A stretch of DNA of 64,000 nt, taken from the NCBI RefSeq assembly GCF_963975745.1, contig NZ_CAXBIB010000006.1, positions 1 to 64,000 on the forward strand. Reading direction: 5' to 3'. Numbering within the stretch: position 1 is the stretch's first letter; every line of letters starts with the position of its first letter. Origin of the DNA: Parvibaculum sp963975745 (GTDB lineage: Bacteria > Pseudomonadota > Alphaproteobacteria > Parvibaculales > Parvibaculaceae). Below the pieces are notes generated by a model. It did not search any database. It saw nothing but the letters and a program-made list of their open reading frames with translations, and was not told the DNA's origin. The position numbers and the translations under genes were made by a program. Positions 41,261 through 50,005 of this stretch are shown in pieces.

Positions 41261-42781
41261 TCACTGAACGGTTGCGACATCGATCCGCTCGCGCGGGAAT
41301 GCGCCCTCCCCGACCAGGCTGATCTCGACCGCGACCTTGCGGCGCAGCCGATCGATGAGATACGGGTTGCCGCGCTCGAGCCAGTCGACGACGTCGGCGG
41401 CGGCGCGCGCGACCAACGGCCGGCCGGGCGTCACCTGCGCGACATGGGCGATGCGGCGCAAGAGGTCGTTGGCCACCGTTGCGCAGGTCTTGCGGCGCGG
41501 GCGGCCGCAGGGATAGGCCGGCTCGGTCAACAGTTTGTCGAGCGGTTCGCGGACGCGCTTGCGCGTCATTTCGACAAGGCCGAATTCCGACATGCCCGAA
41601 ATCTGCGTCGGCACGCGATCCTTCGCGAAGCCCTCGTTGAGCGCGTCGAGCACTTTCTGGATGTTCACCGGATCGTTCAGATGGATGAAGTCGATGACGA
41701 CGATGCCGCCGGTGCCGCGCAGGCGCAGCTGGTAGACGATCTCGTCGACCGCCTCGAGATTGATCTTGACGCTGGTTTCTTCAAGGCCGGTCGCCGCGGT
41801 GTAGCGGCCCGAATTGACGTCGATGGCGGTCAGGGCCTCGGTCGTCTCGACGGTGATCCAGCCGCCCGACGGCAGCTCGGCGCGCGGCTCGAGCGCCGCC
41901 TCGATTTCTCCGTCCACGTCATACAGCGAAAAGAGCGAGCCCGGCCCGTTGAAGAGCTGCACGCGGTCGATCATTTCGGGCATGGCGCGGCGGCAGTAGC
42001 GCTGCGCCTCGCCGAAGGCGTCGGCATCGTCGATCAGCACACGCGCGGTATCGGCGCTGACGCAATCGCGCAAGGTCTTCGAGACGGGGTCGAGGTCGTG
42101 GAAGACGACGCAAGGCGCCGAGGAGCGCTTTTCGGTTTCGCGCAGCTTGCGCCATTCTTCCGCGAGCTGGCGCGCGTCGGCGGCGATGTCCTCGGTCGTC
42201 GCGCCGATCGCCGCTGTGCGGACGATGAAGCCGGCCGGCTCGCCGGTGACGCCCATCGGGTTGAAACGCTCGACCATTTCCTCGACCAGCGCGGTCAGAC
42301 GTTCGCGCTCGGCCTCGTCCTCGATGCGGCGCGACAGCGCGACGCCGGACTGGTTCGGCACCAGCACCAGCAGGCGGCCCGGAATGGTGACGTTGGCCGA
42401 CAGGCGCGCGCCCTTGTCGCTGATCGGATCCTTGACGGCCTGCACCAGGATCGCCTGACCTTCCTGCACGCAGGCGCTGATCGGCGGCAGCACGCCCTCA
42501 TCGAGCCCGGTCAGTTCGCAAAGACAGCGCGCCTCGCGCGCGCCCAGGAAACCGGCACGTTCGAGACCGACATCGACAAAGGCCGCCTGCATGCCCGGCA
42601 GCACGCGCTGGACGCGGCCGAGAAAGATGTTGCCGATCAGCGAATGGCCGGCGCGGCCGGTCTTCGCCTTCAGGTCGTCTTCCATGGTGCGCTCGAGGAG
42701 GAGTTCCACCGGCCGACCGTTCTCGATGACCGCGACGCGTGTTTCGCCGGGGCCGACATTGATCAAGACTTCTTCGGACAT
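41261..42781 (-). CDS. rng: Ribonuclease E/G family protein
   Basis: This 506-residue protein starts MSEEVLINVGPGETRVAV, as RNase G does. An S1 domain follows, then the RNase H-like and DNase I-like catalytic parts with VDVNSGRY and VIDFIHLND, whose Asp residues bind the catalytic Mg2+. RNase G/E cleaves single-stranded RNA in rRNA maturation and mRNA decay. The long C-terminal degradosome scaffold of RNase E is absent, so this is RNase G-sized. The start at 42781 follows GGGAACTGG and is preferred to 42814, which would add an unlikely leader. Confidence 0.92.
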   Translation of the reverse strand: MSEEVLINVGPGETRVAVIENGRPVELLLERTMEDDLKAKTGRAGHSLIGNIFLGRVQRVLPGMQAAFVDVGLERAGFLGAREARCLCELTGLDEGVLPPISACVQEGQAILVQAVKDPISDKGARLSANVTIPGRLLVLVPNQSGVALSRRIEDEAERERLTALVEEMVERFNPMGVTGEPAGFIVRTAAIGATTEDIAADARQLAEEWRKLRETEKRSSAPCVVFHDLDPVSKTLRDCVSADTARVLIDDADAFGEAQRYCRRAMPEMIDRVQLFNGPGSLFSLYDVDGEIEAALEPRAELPSGGWITVETTEALTAIDVNSGRYTAATGLEETSVKINLEAVDEIVYQLRLRGTGGIVVIDFIHLNDPVNIQKVLDALNEGFAKDRVPTQISGMSEFGLVEMTRKRVREPLDKLLTEPAYPCGRPRRKTCATVANDLLRRIAHVAQVTPGRPLVARAAADVVDWLERGNPYLIDRLRRKVAVEISLVGEGAFPRERIDVATVQ

Positions 42782-42946
42782 CCAGTTCCCGATTTGCACC
42801 GCCCGCGCCCCCACGCGGCCGATGCCCCCAATTTCACCGTCAATTCTGTGGATTCGATCCTAACACTGTTGTCGGCAGTGAGGCCAGACGGGGAATGGCG
42901 TTGATTTTCCGCCGTCGCCGCTGGCGATGGCGAATGACAAGCAGGC

Positions 42947-43531
42947 CTAACGCGGCCAGAGCGGGTAGCCGGCACCGTCGAGGAGCGCCGCCGTCTCGTA
43001 AAGCGGCAGGCCGACGACGGCGGAATGAGAACCGATCAGGGAACGGACGAAAATGGCGGCGCGGCCCTGGATCGCGTAGCCGCCGGCCTTGCCCTGCCAT
43101 TCGCCGCAGGCGATGTAGCCCTCGATTTCGGTTTGCGAGAGACGCTTGAAGGCGACGCGGGTTTCGACGGCGCGGGCGCTTTCGCGCGCAGGCGTCTTCA
43201 GGTGGATGGCCGTCCAGACCCGGTGGGCGCGGCCCGACAGCAGCGCGAGACAGGCACGGGCTTGCGCCTCGGTTTCGGCCTTGGGGAGAATGCGGCGGCC
43301 GCAGGCAACCACCGTGTCGGCGGCCAGCACCAGGGCTTGCGGGTGGAGGGCGGCAACCGCCTCGGCCTTTTCGCGCGCCAGCCGCGCCGCATGGGCGCGC
43401 GGCAATTCACCCTTCAGGGGCGTTTCGTCGATTTCAGCGGGGACGACGAGGGCGGGTTCGATGCCGATGCGCGCCAGCAGTTCGAGACGGCGGGGCGAGG
43501 CGCTTGCCAGGACAAGGCGGGGAACGGTCAC
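42947..43531 (-). CDS. maf: Maf-like nucleoside triphosphate pyrophosphatase
   Basis: This 194-residue protein has the phosphate-binding ASASPRRLELL (residues 10-20), catalytic VLAADTVV and GYAIQGRAAIFV motifs. Maf proteins hydrolyse dTTP, UTP or modified nucleotides to monophosphates and have been linked to septum formation. Its start overlaps the infA stop by four bases, so it is translationally coupled to infA, the usual arrangement. Confidence 0.92.
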   Translation of the reverse strand: MTVPRLVLASASPRRLELLARIGIEPALVVPAEIDETPLKGELPRAHAARLAREKAEAVAALHPQALVLAADTVVACGRRILPKAETEAQARACLALLSGRAHRVWTAIHLKTPARESARAVETRVAFKRLSQTEIEGYIACGEWQGKAGGYAIQGRAAIFVRSLIGSHSAVVGLPLYETAALLDGAGYPLWPR

Positions 43532-43746
43532 TTGAACCGGTAGGTGATCCGGCCCTTGGTCAGATCATAGGGCGTCATCTCGACAAGCACCTTGTCGCCC
43601 GCCAGCACGCGGATGCGATTCTTGCGCATCTTGCCGGCCGTGTGGGCGATGATCTCGTGTTCGTTCTCGAGCTTGACGCGGAACGTGGCGTTGGGCAGCA
43701 GTTCCGTGACGGTGCCCGGAAACTCGAGCAGTTCTTCCTTCGACAT
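43528..43746 (-). CDS. infA: Translation initiation factor IF-1
   Basis: The 72-residue protein is a complete S1/OB-fold IF-1 beginning MSKEELLEFPGTVTEL and ending in DLTKGRITYRFK. It binds the ribosomal A site during initiation. It heads the infA-maf-rng-yacG group on the minus strand. The 136-base gap upstream separates it from a SIMPL-domain gene and should hold the promoter. Confidence 0.97.
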   Translation of the reverse strand: MSKEELLEFPGTVTELLPNATFRVKLENEHEIIAHTAGKMRKNRIRVLAGDKVLVEMTPYDLTKGRITYRFK

Positions 43747-43882
43747 TCAGCTTCCTTCGGAAATTTGCCGGAGAATGGTCAGAAAGCGCCGGAAAATCAA
43801 GTGGCGAGCACGCGGAATCGCGCTGCCCGGGACCGCAAAGCGTTGATTTCTCGCGGGAATTCGCGCCCCAAAGGGCGCCGGA

Positions 43883-44608
43883 TCAGTCGACCAGCAGATA
43901 TTCGATGGTCGAGACGACGCGGACCGTCTTCACCACCTGCTCGGCTTCCTGGGTGCCGGGGGTGGCATCACGGGGGAGGATTTCGAACTGGCCCTGCCAG
44001 GCGCGTCGGATGCCGCCCAGGCTCGAGCCCGAATCGGCGGCGAAGGTCTCGGCCGCCTCGCGGGCACGCTTCGTTGCTTCCTCGATCATTTCGGGCTTCA
44101 AGGCCGCGATGCCGGTGAAGAGGTAGGAGGGACGAACGGGCCCGTATTCGTTGGAGAGCACGACGCCCTGATCGACCAGCGCGCTCGACTCGCTGTTGGC
44201 CTTGACCACGCGGTCGATGTCGGTTGTGCGCAGCACGATCTGCTGGGCGATGATGAAGCGGCTTTCGACCTGACCGCTGCTCCAGTTCTGCGCCAGACGG
44301 TCGGTGACCTGGGGTGCCTGGCGCTCGATGTCGTCTTCGGAAAAGCCGTGCGACCTCAGGAAGCGGATCACATTGTCGGCATTGCGCTTGATTTCGACCT
44401 GCGTTTCCTTGAGGTCATTGCCGGTAGCAACGAAGCGCAGACCCCACAGCGCCAGGTCGGCCTTCACTTCGCGTTCCGAAAGGCCCTTGACCGAAACCGA
44501 GCGGTCGCCAAGGCGGGACTGAACGAGGCCCTGACCGCCGAACCAGCCGCCCAGGGCAAGACCGAGAGCAAGGATGACGGCGGCAATGATGGCGGCGACG
44601 GGATTCAT
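43883..44608 (-). CDS. SIMPL-domain (DUF541) protein
   Basis: This 241-residue protein starts at 44608 (the frame to 44635 lacks support) with a hydrophobic anchor AAIIAAVILALGLALGG. The segments VSVKGLSEREVKADLALWGLRF and LRTTDIDRV are typical of the SIMPL family, and AKRAREAAETFAADSG is a further conserved part. SIMPL proteins are periplasmic or membrane-anchored, form oligomers, and are linked to oxidative stress or protease regulation in some bacteria. It sits between the phosphatase and infA, a position usually empty in this gene cluster. Confidence 0.88.
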   Translation of the reverse strand: MNPVAAIIAAVILALGLALGGWFGGQGLVQSRLGDRSVSVKGLSEREVKADLALWGLRFVATGNDLKETQVEIKRNADNVIRFLRSHGFSEDDIERQAPQVTDRLAQNWSSGQVESRFIIAQQIVLRTTDIDRVVKANSESSALVDQGVVLSNEYGPVRPSYLFTGIAALKPEMIEEATKRAREAAETFAADSGSSLGGIRRAWQGQFEILPRDATPGTQEAEQVVKTVRVVSTIEYLLVD

Positions 44609-44815
44609 AGGCGGGGCTCCCCCTGAGCGTGGCAATGGTGCCGACTATAGCACAGCGATTGCGGCAGCTTGAGGGCTCGCTTGCGGTTATCCGACCCTGT
44701 TCCCTCTTCCCATCCTCGGCGAGGGGCGGCCGATCCGATCGACCTATCCCCGGGCGACTATGGCGGGGCCATGATGCGCTGCGATGGCGGAGGCGCATCC
44801 GGACTTGCGAATCCG

Positions 44816-45304
44816 TCAGATGGCTGCCTTTTCGGCGCGCGGGAAGCGGGCCTCGATCAGGCGGCGCAACTGGTTGCAAAGCTCGCGATAGGCGGCGAGG
44901 CGGCGTTCGCGATTGCCGCCGGTGGGCGATGCCAGCGGATCGTCGATCGCCCAGAACTCGACCTCGGTCGCCGACGAGCGGGTCAGCGCCTCGGCCATGT
45001 CGCGGGCCTCGGGCGTCAACGCAACGATCAGGTCGAAGCTGGTTTCCTCGAGGTCGTCGAAGCCCTTGGGCCCGCTTGCCGGCGGCACCAGGCCTTGCTC
45101 GCGCAGCACCTCGGCCGTGAAGGGATCGGGCGCGTCGGCCGGGCGGACGCCGACGGAATCGACGAAGATGCGGTTGCCGTGCAGGTTTTTCAGGATTGCC
45201 TCGGCCATGGCCGAGCGGATCGAATTGAGATTGCAGGCAAACAGGACCGACCCGGGCAGGGCCGTATTGCCTTCGCGTTCTGCGCCGCCGGCCGCCATCG
45301 TCAT
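44816..45304 (-). CDS. Low-molecular-weight phosphatase (ArsC/LMW-PTP family)
   Basis: This 162-residue protein has the catalytic loop FACNLNSIRSA, in which Cys-Asn-Leu-Asn-Ser-Ile-Arg is CX5R, and the later general-acid Asp in WAIDDPLASPTG. That fits low-molecular-weight protein tyrosine phosphatases and arsenate reductases of the same fold. Genes of this type are conserved in the murA-hisD-infA cluster of Alphaproteobacteria. The start overlaps the UPF0262 stop by four bases. Confidence 0.9.
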   Translation of the reverse strand: MTMAAGGAEREGNTALPGSVLFACNLNSIRSAMAEAILKNLHGNRIFVDSVGVRPADAPDPFTAEVLREQGLVPPASGPKGFDDLEETSFDLIVALTPEARDMAEALTRSSATEVEFWAIDDPLASPTGGNRERRLAAYRELCNQLRRLIEARFPRAEKAAI

Positions 45305-45825
45305 CCCTTGATATGCAGCACGCAGATCAGCGTGAAGAGGCGGCGCGCGGTGTCGAAGTCCATGTCGATCTTTCCGGCGAGGCGTTCCTTCAGCAGTTCG
45401 GAGCCCTCGTTGTGGAGACCGCGGCGGCCCATGTCGATCGCCTCGATCTGGGCGGGGGCGGCCGTCTTGATCGCGTCGTAGTAGCTCTCGCAGATCATGA
45501 AATAGTCTTTCACGATGCGGCGGAACGGCGTCAGCGAGAGCAGCACCTTGCCATGGGGTTCGGCATTTTCGCGGCGAATGTCGAAGACGAGGCGGTTGTC
45601 CTCTATGGCGAGATGCAGAACATAGGGTCCGCCGTCGCTGCCGACCGGCGCGAAGACGTTCTCCTCCAGCAGGTCGAAGATCGCCACCTTGCGCTCATGC
45701 TCGACATCGGGGCTGCGGCGCACCACCGTGCGCTCGTCGAGAACGAGGTCGACAATGCGGTACTGCGCGCCTTCGGGGGGCGCGCCGTCCGGCCTGGTTT
45801 CATCGCCTGCGGATTGATCGGGCAT
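45301..45825 (-). CDS. UPF0262 family protein
   Basis: This 174-residue protein matches the alphaproteobacteria-specific UPF0262 family: DERTVVRRSPDVEHERKVAIFDLLEENVF, LSLTPFRRIVKDYFMICESYYDAI and IEAIDMGRRGLHNEGSELL are conserved. It has no known function. The fixed position between hisD and the phosphatase gene is itself diagnostic of the class. Confidence 0.93.
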   Translation of the reverse strand: MPDQSAGDETRPDGAPPEGAQYRIVDLVLDERTVVRRSPDVEHERKVAIFDLLEENVFAPVGSDGGPYVLHLAIEDNRLVFDIRRENAEPHGKVLLSLTPFRRIVKDYFMICESYYDAIKTAAPAQIEAIDMGRRGLHNEGSELLKERLAGKIDMDFDTARRLFTLICVLHIKG

Positions 45826-45904
45826 GGTGGCGGTACTTTAAGCCGATTTGGCCGGGCGATGCGAGTGCCCCCACCCTGCCCCCCCCAACGGGGCGACGGC
45901 GAGA

Positions 45905-47200
45905 TCACAGATTCAGACGGATCGAAACCGAACGGCCATGGGCATCGAGACCTTCGGCCTCGGCAAGCGCCAGCGCGGCGGGACCGATGGCGCGCAGCGC
46001 GTCGGCATCGCAGCGGACGATGGAAGTCCGCTTCATGAAGTCGAGCACGTTGAGGCCCGACGAAAAACGCGCCGAGCGCGCGGTGGGAAGAACATGGTTC
46101 GAGCCCGCCACATAGTCGCCGATCGCTTCGGGCGTGAAACGGCCGAGAAAGATCGCGCCGGCATTGGAGACGGCGGCGGCCAGCGGCTCGGGATCGTCGA
46201 CCGCGATTTCGAGATGTTCGGGCGCGAGACGGTCGACCAGCGGCACCGCGTCGGCAAGACTTCCAACCGTGATGACGGCGCCGAAATCGGCCCAGCTTTT
46301 CGTTGCCGTGGTTTCGCGCGGCAGCAGTTTCAGCTGACGCTCGACCGCCCGTTCGACGCGGGTCGCGAATTCGGCATCGTCGGTGATCAGGATCGACTGG
46401 GCGCTGGCATCATGCTCGGCCTGGGAGAGAAGGTCGGCAGCGATCCATTCGGGATCGTTCTCGCCATCGGCCAGCACCAGAATTTCCGACGGGCCGGCGA
46501 TCATGTCGATGCCGACAGTGCCGAAGACCTGGCGCTTGGCTTCGGCAACCCAGGCATTGCCCGGACCGACAATCTTGTCGACGGCGGCGATCGTCGCCGT
46601 GCCGAAGGCGAGTGCGGCGACAGCCTGCGCCCCGCCAACGCGATAGACCTCGTCGACGCCGGCAATGCGCGCTGCCGCCAGCACCAGCGGATTGACGATG
46701 CCATCGGGCGTGGGGACGACCATGACGAGGCGCCCGACACCGGCAACCTTTGCCGGAATCGCATTCATCAGGACCGAGCTCGGGTAGTTGGCGGTGCCGC
46801 CCGGCACATAAAGACCGACCGCGCCCACCGGCGTCCAGCGATGGCCGAGCTCGACGCCCTGCGCGTCCGTGAAACGTTCATCGGCCGGCGTCTGACGCGT
46901 GTGATAGGCACGGATACGGGCAGCCGCGAGTTTCAGCGCGTTCAGCGTCTTCGCTTCGCAAAGGCCGAGCGCGCGATCAAGTTCGGCTCCCGGGATCGCC
47001 AGATTTCCGGCGGTGAGGCCGTCGAGGCGGTCGAAGCGACGGGTATATTCGATCAGCGCCGCGTCGCCGCGCGCGCGGATATCGGCGATGATTTTCGTTA
47101 CCACATCGGTGACGTCGACAGAGGCTTCGCGCTTGCCCGAAAGGAGCGCGGCAAAGGCCGTTTCGAAATCTGCATCTCTTGTGTCGAGGCGGATCGCCAT
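45905..47200 (-). CDS. hisD: Histidinol dehydrogenase
   Basis: This 431-residue enzyme catalyses the last two oxidations of histidine biosynthesis, L-histidinol to L-histidine with NAD+ and zinc. It has PGGTANYPSSVLMNAIPA near residue 130, the zinc-binding QAEHDASAQ segment and APEHLEIAV, which contains the catalytic Glu-His pair. The complete gene lies three bases behind the DUF2948 gene and 79 bases ahead of UPF0262. Confidence 0.96.
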   Translation of the reverse strand: MAIRLDTRDADFETAFAALLSGKREASVDVTDVVTKIIADIRARGDAALIEYTRRFDRLDGLTAGNLAIPGAELDRALGLCEAKTLNALKLAAARIRAYHTRQTPADERFTDAQGVELGHRWTPVGAVGLYVPGGTANYPSSVLMNAIPAKVAGVGRLVMVVPTPDGIVNPLVLAAARIAGVDEVYRVGGAQAVAALAFGTATIAAVDKIVGPGNAWVAEAKRQVFGTVGIDMIAGPSEILVLADGENDPEWIAADLLSQAEHDASAQSILITDDAEFATRVERAVERQLKLLPRETTATKSWADFGAVITVGSLADAVPLVDRLAPEHLEIAVDDPEPLAAAVSNAGAIFLGRFTPEAIGDYVAGSNHVLPTARSARFSSGLNVLDFMKRTSIVRCDADALRAIGPAALALAEAEGLDAHGRSVSIRLNL

Positions 47201-47203
47201 GGC

Positions 47204-47638
47204 TCAGTCCAGCTTGTGTTCGGGGCGGTTGGGCGTTTCCCAGATCAGGCCCAGATCGGAGAGATGGACTTCCAGCGCCTCGACCTCAAGGCGCAACTCG
47301 CCGCCGCCCGAAAAAACCAGCGTGACGATGCCGGACGGTGGATTGAGTTCCTCGTAACGGACCGCCAGAAGACTGAGGACGCCGTCGGGCCGATCCTGCG
47401 CGATGTTGCGCGCCTGGGCCGACAGCACATGCTCGAAATGAAGGCCGGCACGGGCGCGGGCACCGCCGTCGCGGCAGGCCGCGGCCTCTTCCCAGCGGAA
47501 GCGGTTGACCACCAGGGCAAAGCGCCGGGTCGAGGGCAGGAATGCCAAATCGGCCACTTTCGTCACCGCATCCTGGAGCGCAGCCGATATGACGGCGAGA
47601 TCTTCCGCATCCTCGGCATGGAGACGCAGCTCGTTCAT
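47204..47638 (-). CDS. DUF2948 family protein
   Basis: This 144-residue protein starts MNELRLHAEDAEDLAVISAALQDAV at 47638 and continues FLPSTRRFALVVNRFRWE, both typical of DUF2948, a family found between murA and hisD in Alphaproteobacteria. The frame to 47767 runs into murA and was not used. It lies four bases after the murA stop. Function unknown. Confidence 0.9.
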   Translation of the reverse strand: MNELRLHAEDAEDLAVISAALQDAVTKVADLAFLPSTRRFALVVNRFRWEEAAACRDGGARARAGLHFEHVLSAQARNIAQDRPDGVLSLLAVRYEELNPPSGIVTLVFSGGGELRLEVEALEVHLSDLGLIWETPNRPEHKLD

Positions 47639-47642
47639 GGTC

Positions 47643-48914
47643 TCACGCCTTTTCCCGCCAGATTTCGGCGCCGCAGGCCCCGAGCTTGGCCTCAATGCGC
47701 TCGAAGCCGCGATCGAGGTGGTAGACACGGTTGATGACGGTCTCGCCTTCGGCCGCCAGACCCGCAATGATCAGCGCCGCCGAGGCGCGCAGATCGCTTG
47801 CCATGACGGGGGCGCCCTTCAACCGGTCGACGCCGCGCACCAGCGCCTTGTCGCCATGCAGCGAAATGTCGGCGCCGAAGCGGGCCAGTTCCTGCACATG
47901 CATGAAACGGTTTTCGAAGATCGTTTCGGTGATTTCGGATTCGCCTTCTGCCGTCGTCATCAGCGCCATGAACTGGGCCTGAAGGTCGGTCGGGAAACCC
48001 GGAAAGACCTGGGTCACGACATCGGTCGCCTGCAGCCGCTCGCCATTGCGGAAGACGCGGACCGCACCCTGCTCGGCCTCGACATTCGCGCCCGCGGCGC
48101 GCAGCACCGACAGGGCGGCTTCGAAGGTTTCGGCTTCCACGCCTTCCAGCGTCACCTCGCCGCCGGTCATGGCGGCGGCAACCGCATAGGTGCCGGCTTC
48201 AATGCGGTCGGCGATAACGCGATGATTGGCGCCATGCAGCCTTTCGACACCTTCGATGCGAAGCGTCGAACTGCCGATGCCCTCGATCTTCGCGCCCATG
48301 GCAACGAGGCAGCGGGCGACATCGCCGATTTCGGGCTCACGTGCCGCGTTTTCGAGCACCGTCACACCGTCGGCCAGGGTGGCCGCCATCATCAGCGTGT
48401 GGGTGGCGCCAACCGAAACGATCGGCGAACGGATGACGGCGCCCTTGAGACCGCCCGGCGCCCGGGCCAGCACATAGCCTTCGACGAGGTCGATCTCGGC
48501 CCCCATCTTCTGCAGGCCCTTGATATACAGGTCGACCGGGCGCGCGCCGATGGCGCAGCCGCCGGGCAGCGAGACCTTGGCCTCGTGGCAGCGGGCCAGC
48601 AAGGGGCCGAGCACCCAGAAGCTCGCCCGGATCTGCGAGACGATTTCATAGGGCGCGGTGGTGGAGGCGATATCCGCAACGCGAATCGTCATCACATCGC
48701 CACCGGCGTCCTCGTCGAGCGCGACCTCGCCACCCAGCGCACCCAGCAGCTTCGTCAGCGTGCGCACATCGGCCAGGCGCGGCATGTTGGCGAGCCGAAG
48801 CGGCTCGTCGGTCAGCAGTGCCGCCGTCATCAACGGCAGGGCCGCGTTCTTGGCGCCACTGATCGGGATCGCGCCCGTGAGGCGGCGGCCGCCGCGAATG
48901 TGAATGGTGTCCAT
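47643..48914 (-). CDS. murA: UDP-N-acetylglucosamine 1-carboxyvinyltransferase
   Basis: This 423-residue enzyme transfers enolpyruvate from PEP to UDP-GlcNAc, the first committed step of peptidoglycan synthesis. The start MDTIHIRGGRRLTGAIPISGAKNAALP is canonical. The active-site loop PGGCAIGARPVDLY keeps the Cys (Cys115 in E. coli) that is the target of fosfomycin. Length is normal. It begins the minus-strand run of seven or more housekeeping genes. Confidence 0.97.
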   Translation of the reverse strand: MDTIHIRGGRRLTGAIPISGAKNAALPLMTAALLTDEPLRLANMPRLADVRTLTKLLGALGGEVALDEDAGGDVMTIRVADIASTTAPYEIVSQIRASFWVLGPLLARCHEAKVSLPGGCAIGARPVDLYIKGLQKMGAEIDLVEGYVLARAPGGLKGAVIRSPIVSVGATHTLMMAATLADGVTVLENAAREPEIGDVARCLVAMGAKIEGIGSSTLRIEGVERLHGANHRVIADRIEAGTYAVAAAMTGGEVTLEGVEAETFEAALSVLRAAGANVEAEQGAVRVFRNGERLQATDVVTQVFPGFPTDLQAQFMALMTTAEGESEITETIFENRFMHVQELARFGADISLHGDKALVRGVDRLKGAPVMASDLRASAALIIAGLAAEGETVINRVYHLDRGFERIEAKLGACGAEIWREKA

Positions 48915-49035
48915 GGGATAAGCGTCCGATCCGGTTTCCGCGCGTTATAGAGGAAAGCCGCCCCGGGTGTCACGCCGGTGCCGCACCTCGCTCTTGTCAG
49001 GGATCAATCGGGCGGTTTTCGGACGATTTCGCGGC

Positions 49036-49308
49036 CTATCCGGGTTTCGCTTTCGACCTTGCGGCGGGTTTGCCGGTGGCGCCGGCCTTGGGCGCCGCCA
49101 AGGCGGCCGGCGCCGATGCGCCCTTTTCCGCCGATTTTCCCTGCGTTCCGGTCTTGGCACGGGCCTGGGCCTTGCGCTTCTTCAGGTTCTCGCGCAATGC
49201 CTCGGCCTGACGGGCCTGACGGGCCCTTGCCTCCTGCGTCTGGGAGGCGCGATCGGTTCCCTTGCCGCCGGGCTCGCGCGGATTGAACTGGCTCGGGGTC
49301 TTCTTCAT
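49036..49308 (-). CDS. Small basic coiled protein upstream of murA
   Basis: This 90-residue protein has a charged helix RQARQAEALRENLKKRKAQARAK and a Lys/Ala/Pro-rich tail. Short genes with an ALRxNLxxRKAQ core are common next to murA in Alphaproteobacteria. The ribosome-binding site is weak, and the frame is open further upstream, so the start at 49308 is an estimate. Function unknown. Confidence 0.6.
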   Translation of the reverse strand: MKKTPSQFNPREPGGKGTDRASQTQEARARQARQAEALRENLKKRKAQARAKTGTQGKSAEKGASAPAALAAPKAGATGKPAARSKAKPG

Positions 49309-49560
49309 GGGGGCGCTTTCGGTTGCCGGGATGATGCGGGCAAGCCTGCCCGCCGCGGCGATTTTGGGCGCAGGGCCCCGTCCCGTCAACATGGCGGCGA
49401 AGGGCCGCAAAAGGCCGATGCGCGCGGCTTGCAAGAGGGGGGACCCTGTGGCACTTTCCGCGCGCTTTCGGACCACCGGTCACGTCGTCTTTACCTAACG
49501 GGGCGAGACTTCAGACCGGTCCGGCCGGACTTTCCGTCGGCCGCCCCCCGAAGCCCGGAC

Positions 49561-49635
<75 letters not shown>

Positions 49636-49651
49636 TTTTTCCCTGCATCAA

Positions 49652-49938
49652 CTAGATCCAGTCATCCGCGAGAGACATGGCGCCGATAAAGGCGGCCAAG
49701 AGCGCATAGGTGACTGCACGCAAAACGGAGCAATGAACCAAAAAAGCTGCCGCTCGCGCCTTATCAAGCCCAGAATTGTACCAAATAGCAGGCACAAATG
49801 ACCCGCCGCAAACAGCCCCAGACCGCCAACATGCACGGCATATCCGGCCGCCCGCCGGGCCTTGACGTCTGCAGAAACGCGCGGTTTTTCGGTCAAATTG
49901 CGGCAGACGATCTCAGATTCCCTTAACAGGCCGGTCAT
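49652..49938 (-). pseudogene. Frameshifted small membrane protein
   Basis: From an ATG at 49938 one frame encodes EKPRVSADVKARRAAG and a hydrophobic segment VHVGGLGLFAAGHLCLLFG. That frame then turns into an unconvincing Pro/Ser-rich tail to 49648. The next frame, from about 49785, encodes WYNSGLDKARAAAFLVH and a second helix AVTYALLAAFIGAMSLADDWI ending at a TAG (49652). Joined, the two make a two-helix protein of about 95 residues, so the gene seems to carry a frameshift near 49,760-49,790. It could also be a sequencing error. There is no clear ribosome-binding site. Confidence 0.5.
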
Positions 49939-50005
49939 AAATTCAGAGCAAGGGCGGCGATGTCCGACCTGGCCATGACGACCCGTGCCGAAGGAAGCAG
50001 AAGAA

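Noticed and set aside
49985..50005. GTG start for the TadG-like gene
   Set aside because: The ATG at 50006 has a good AAGGAAG site; the GTG has none.
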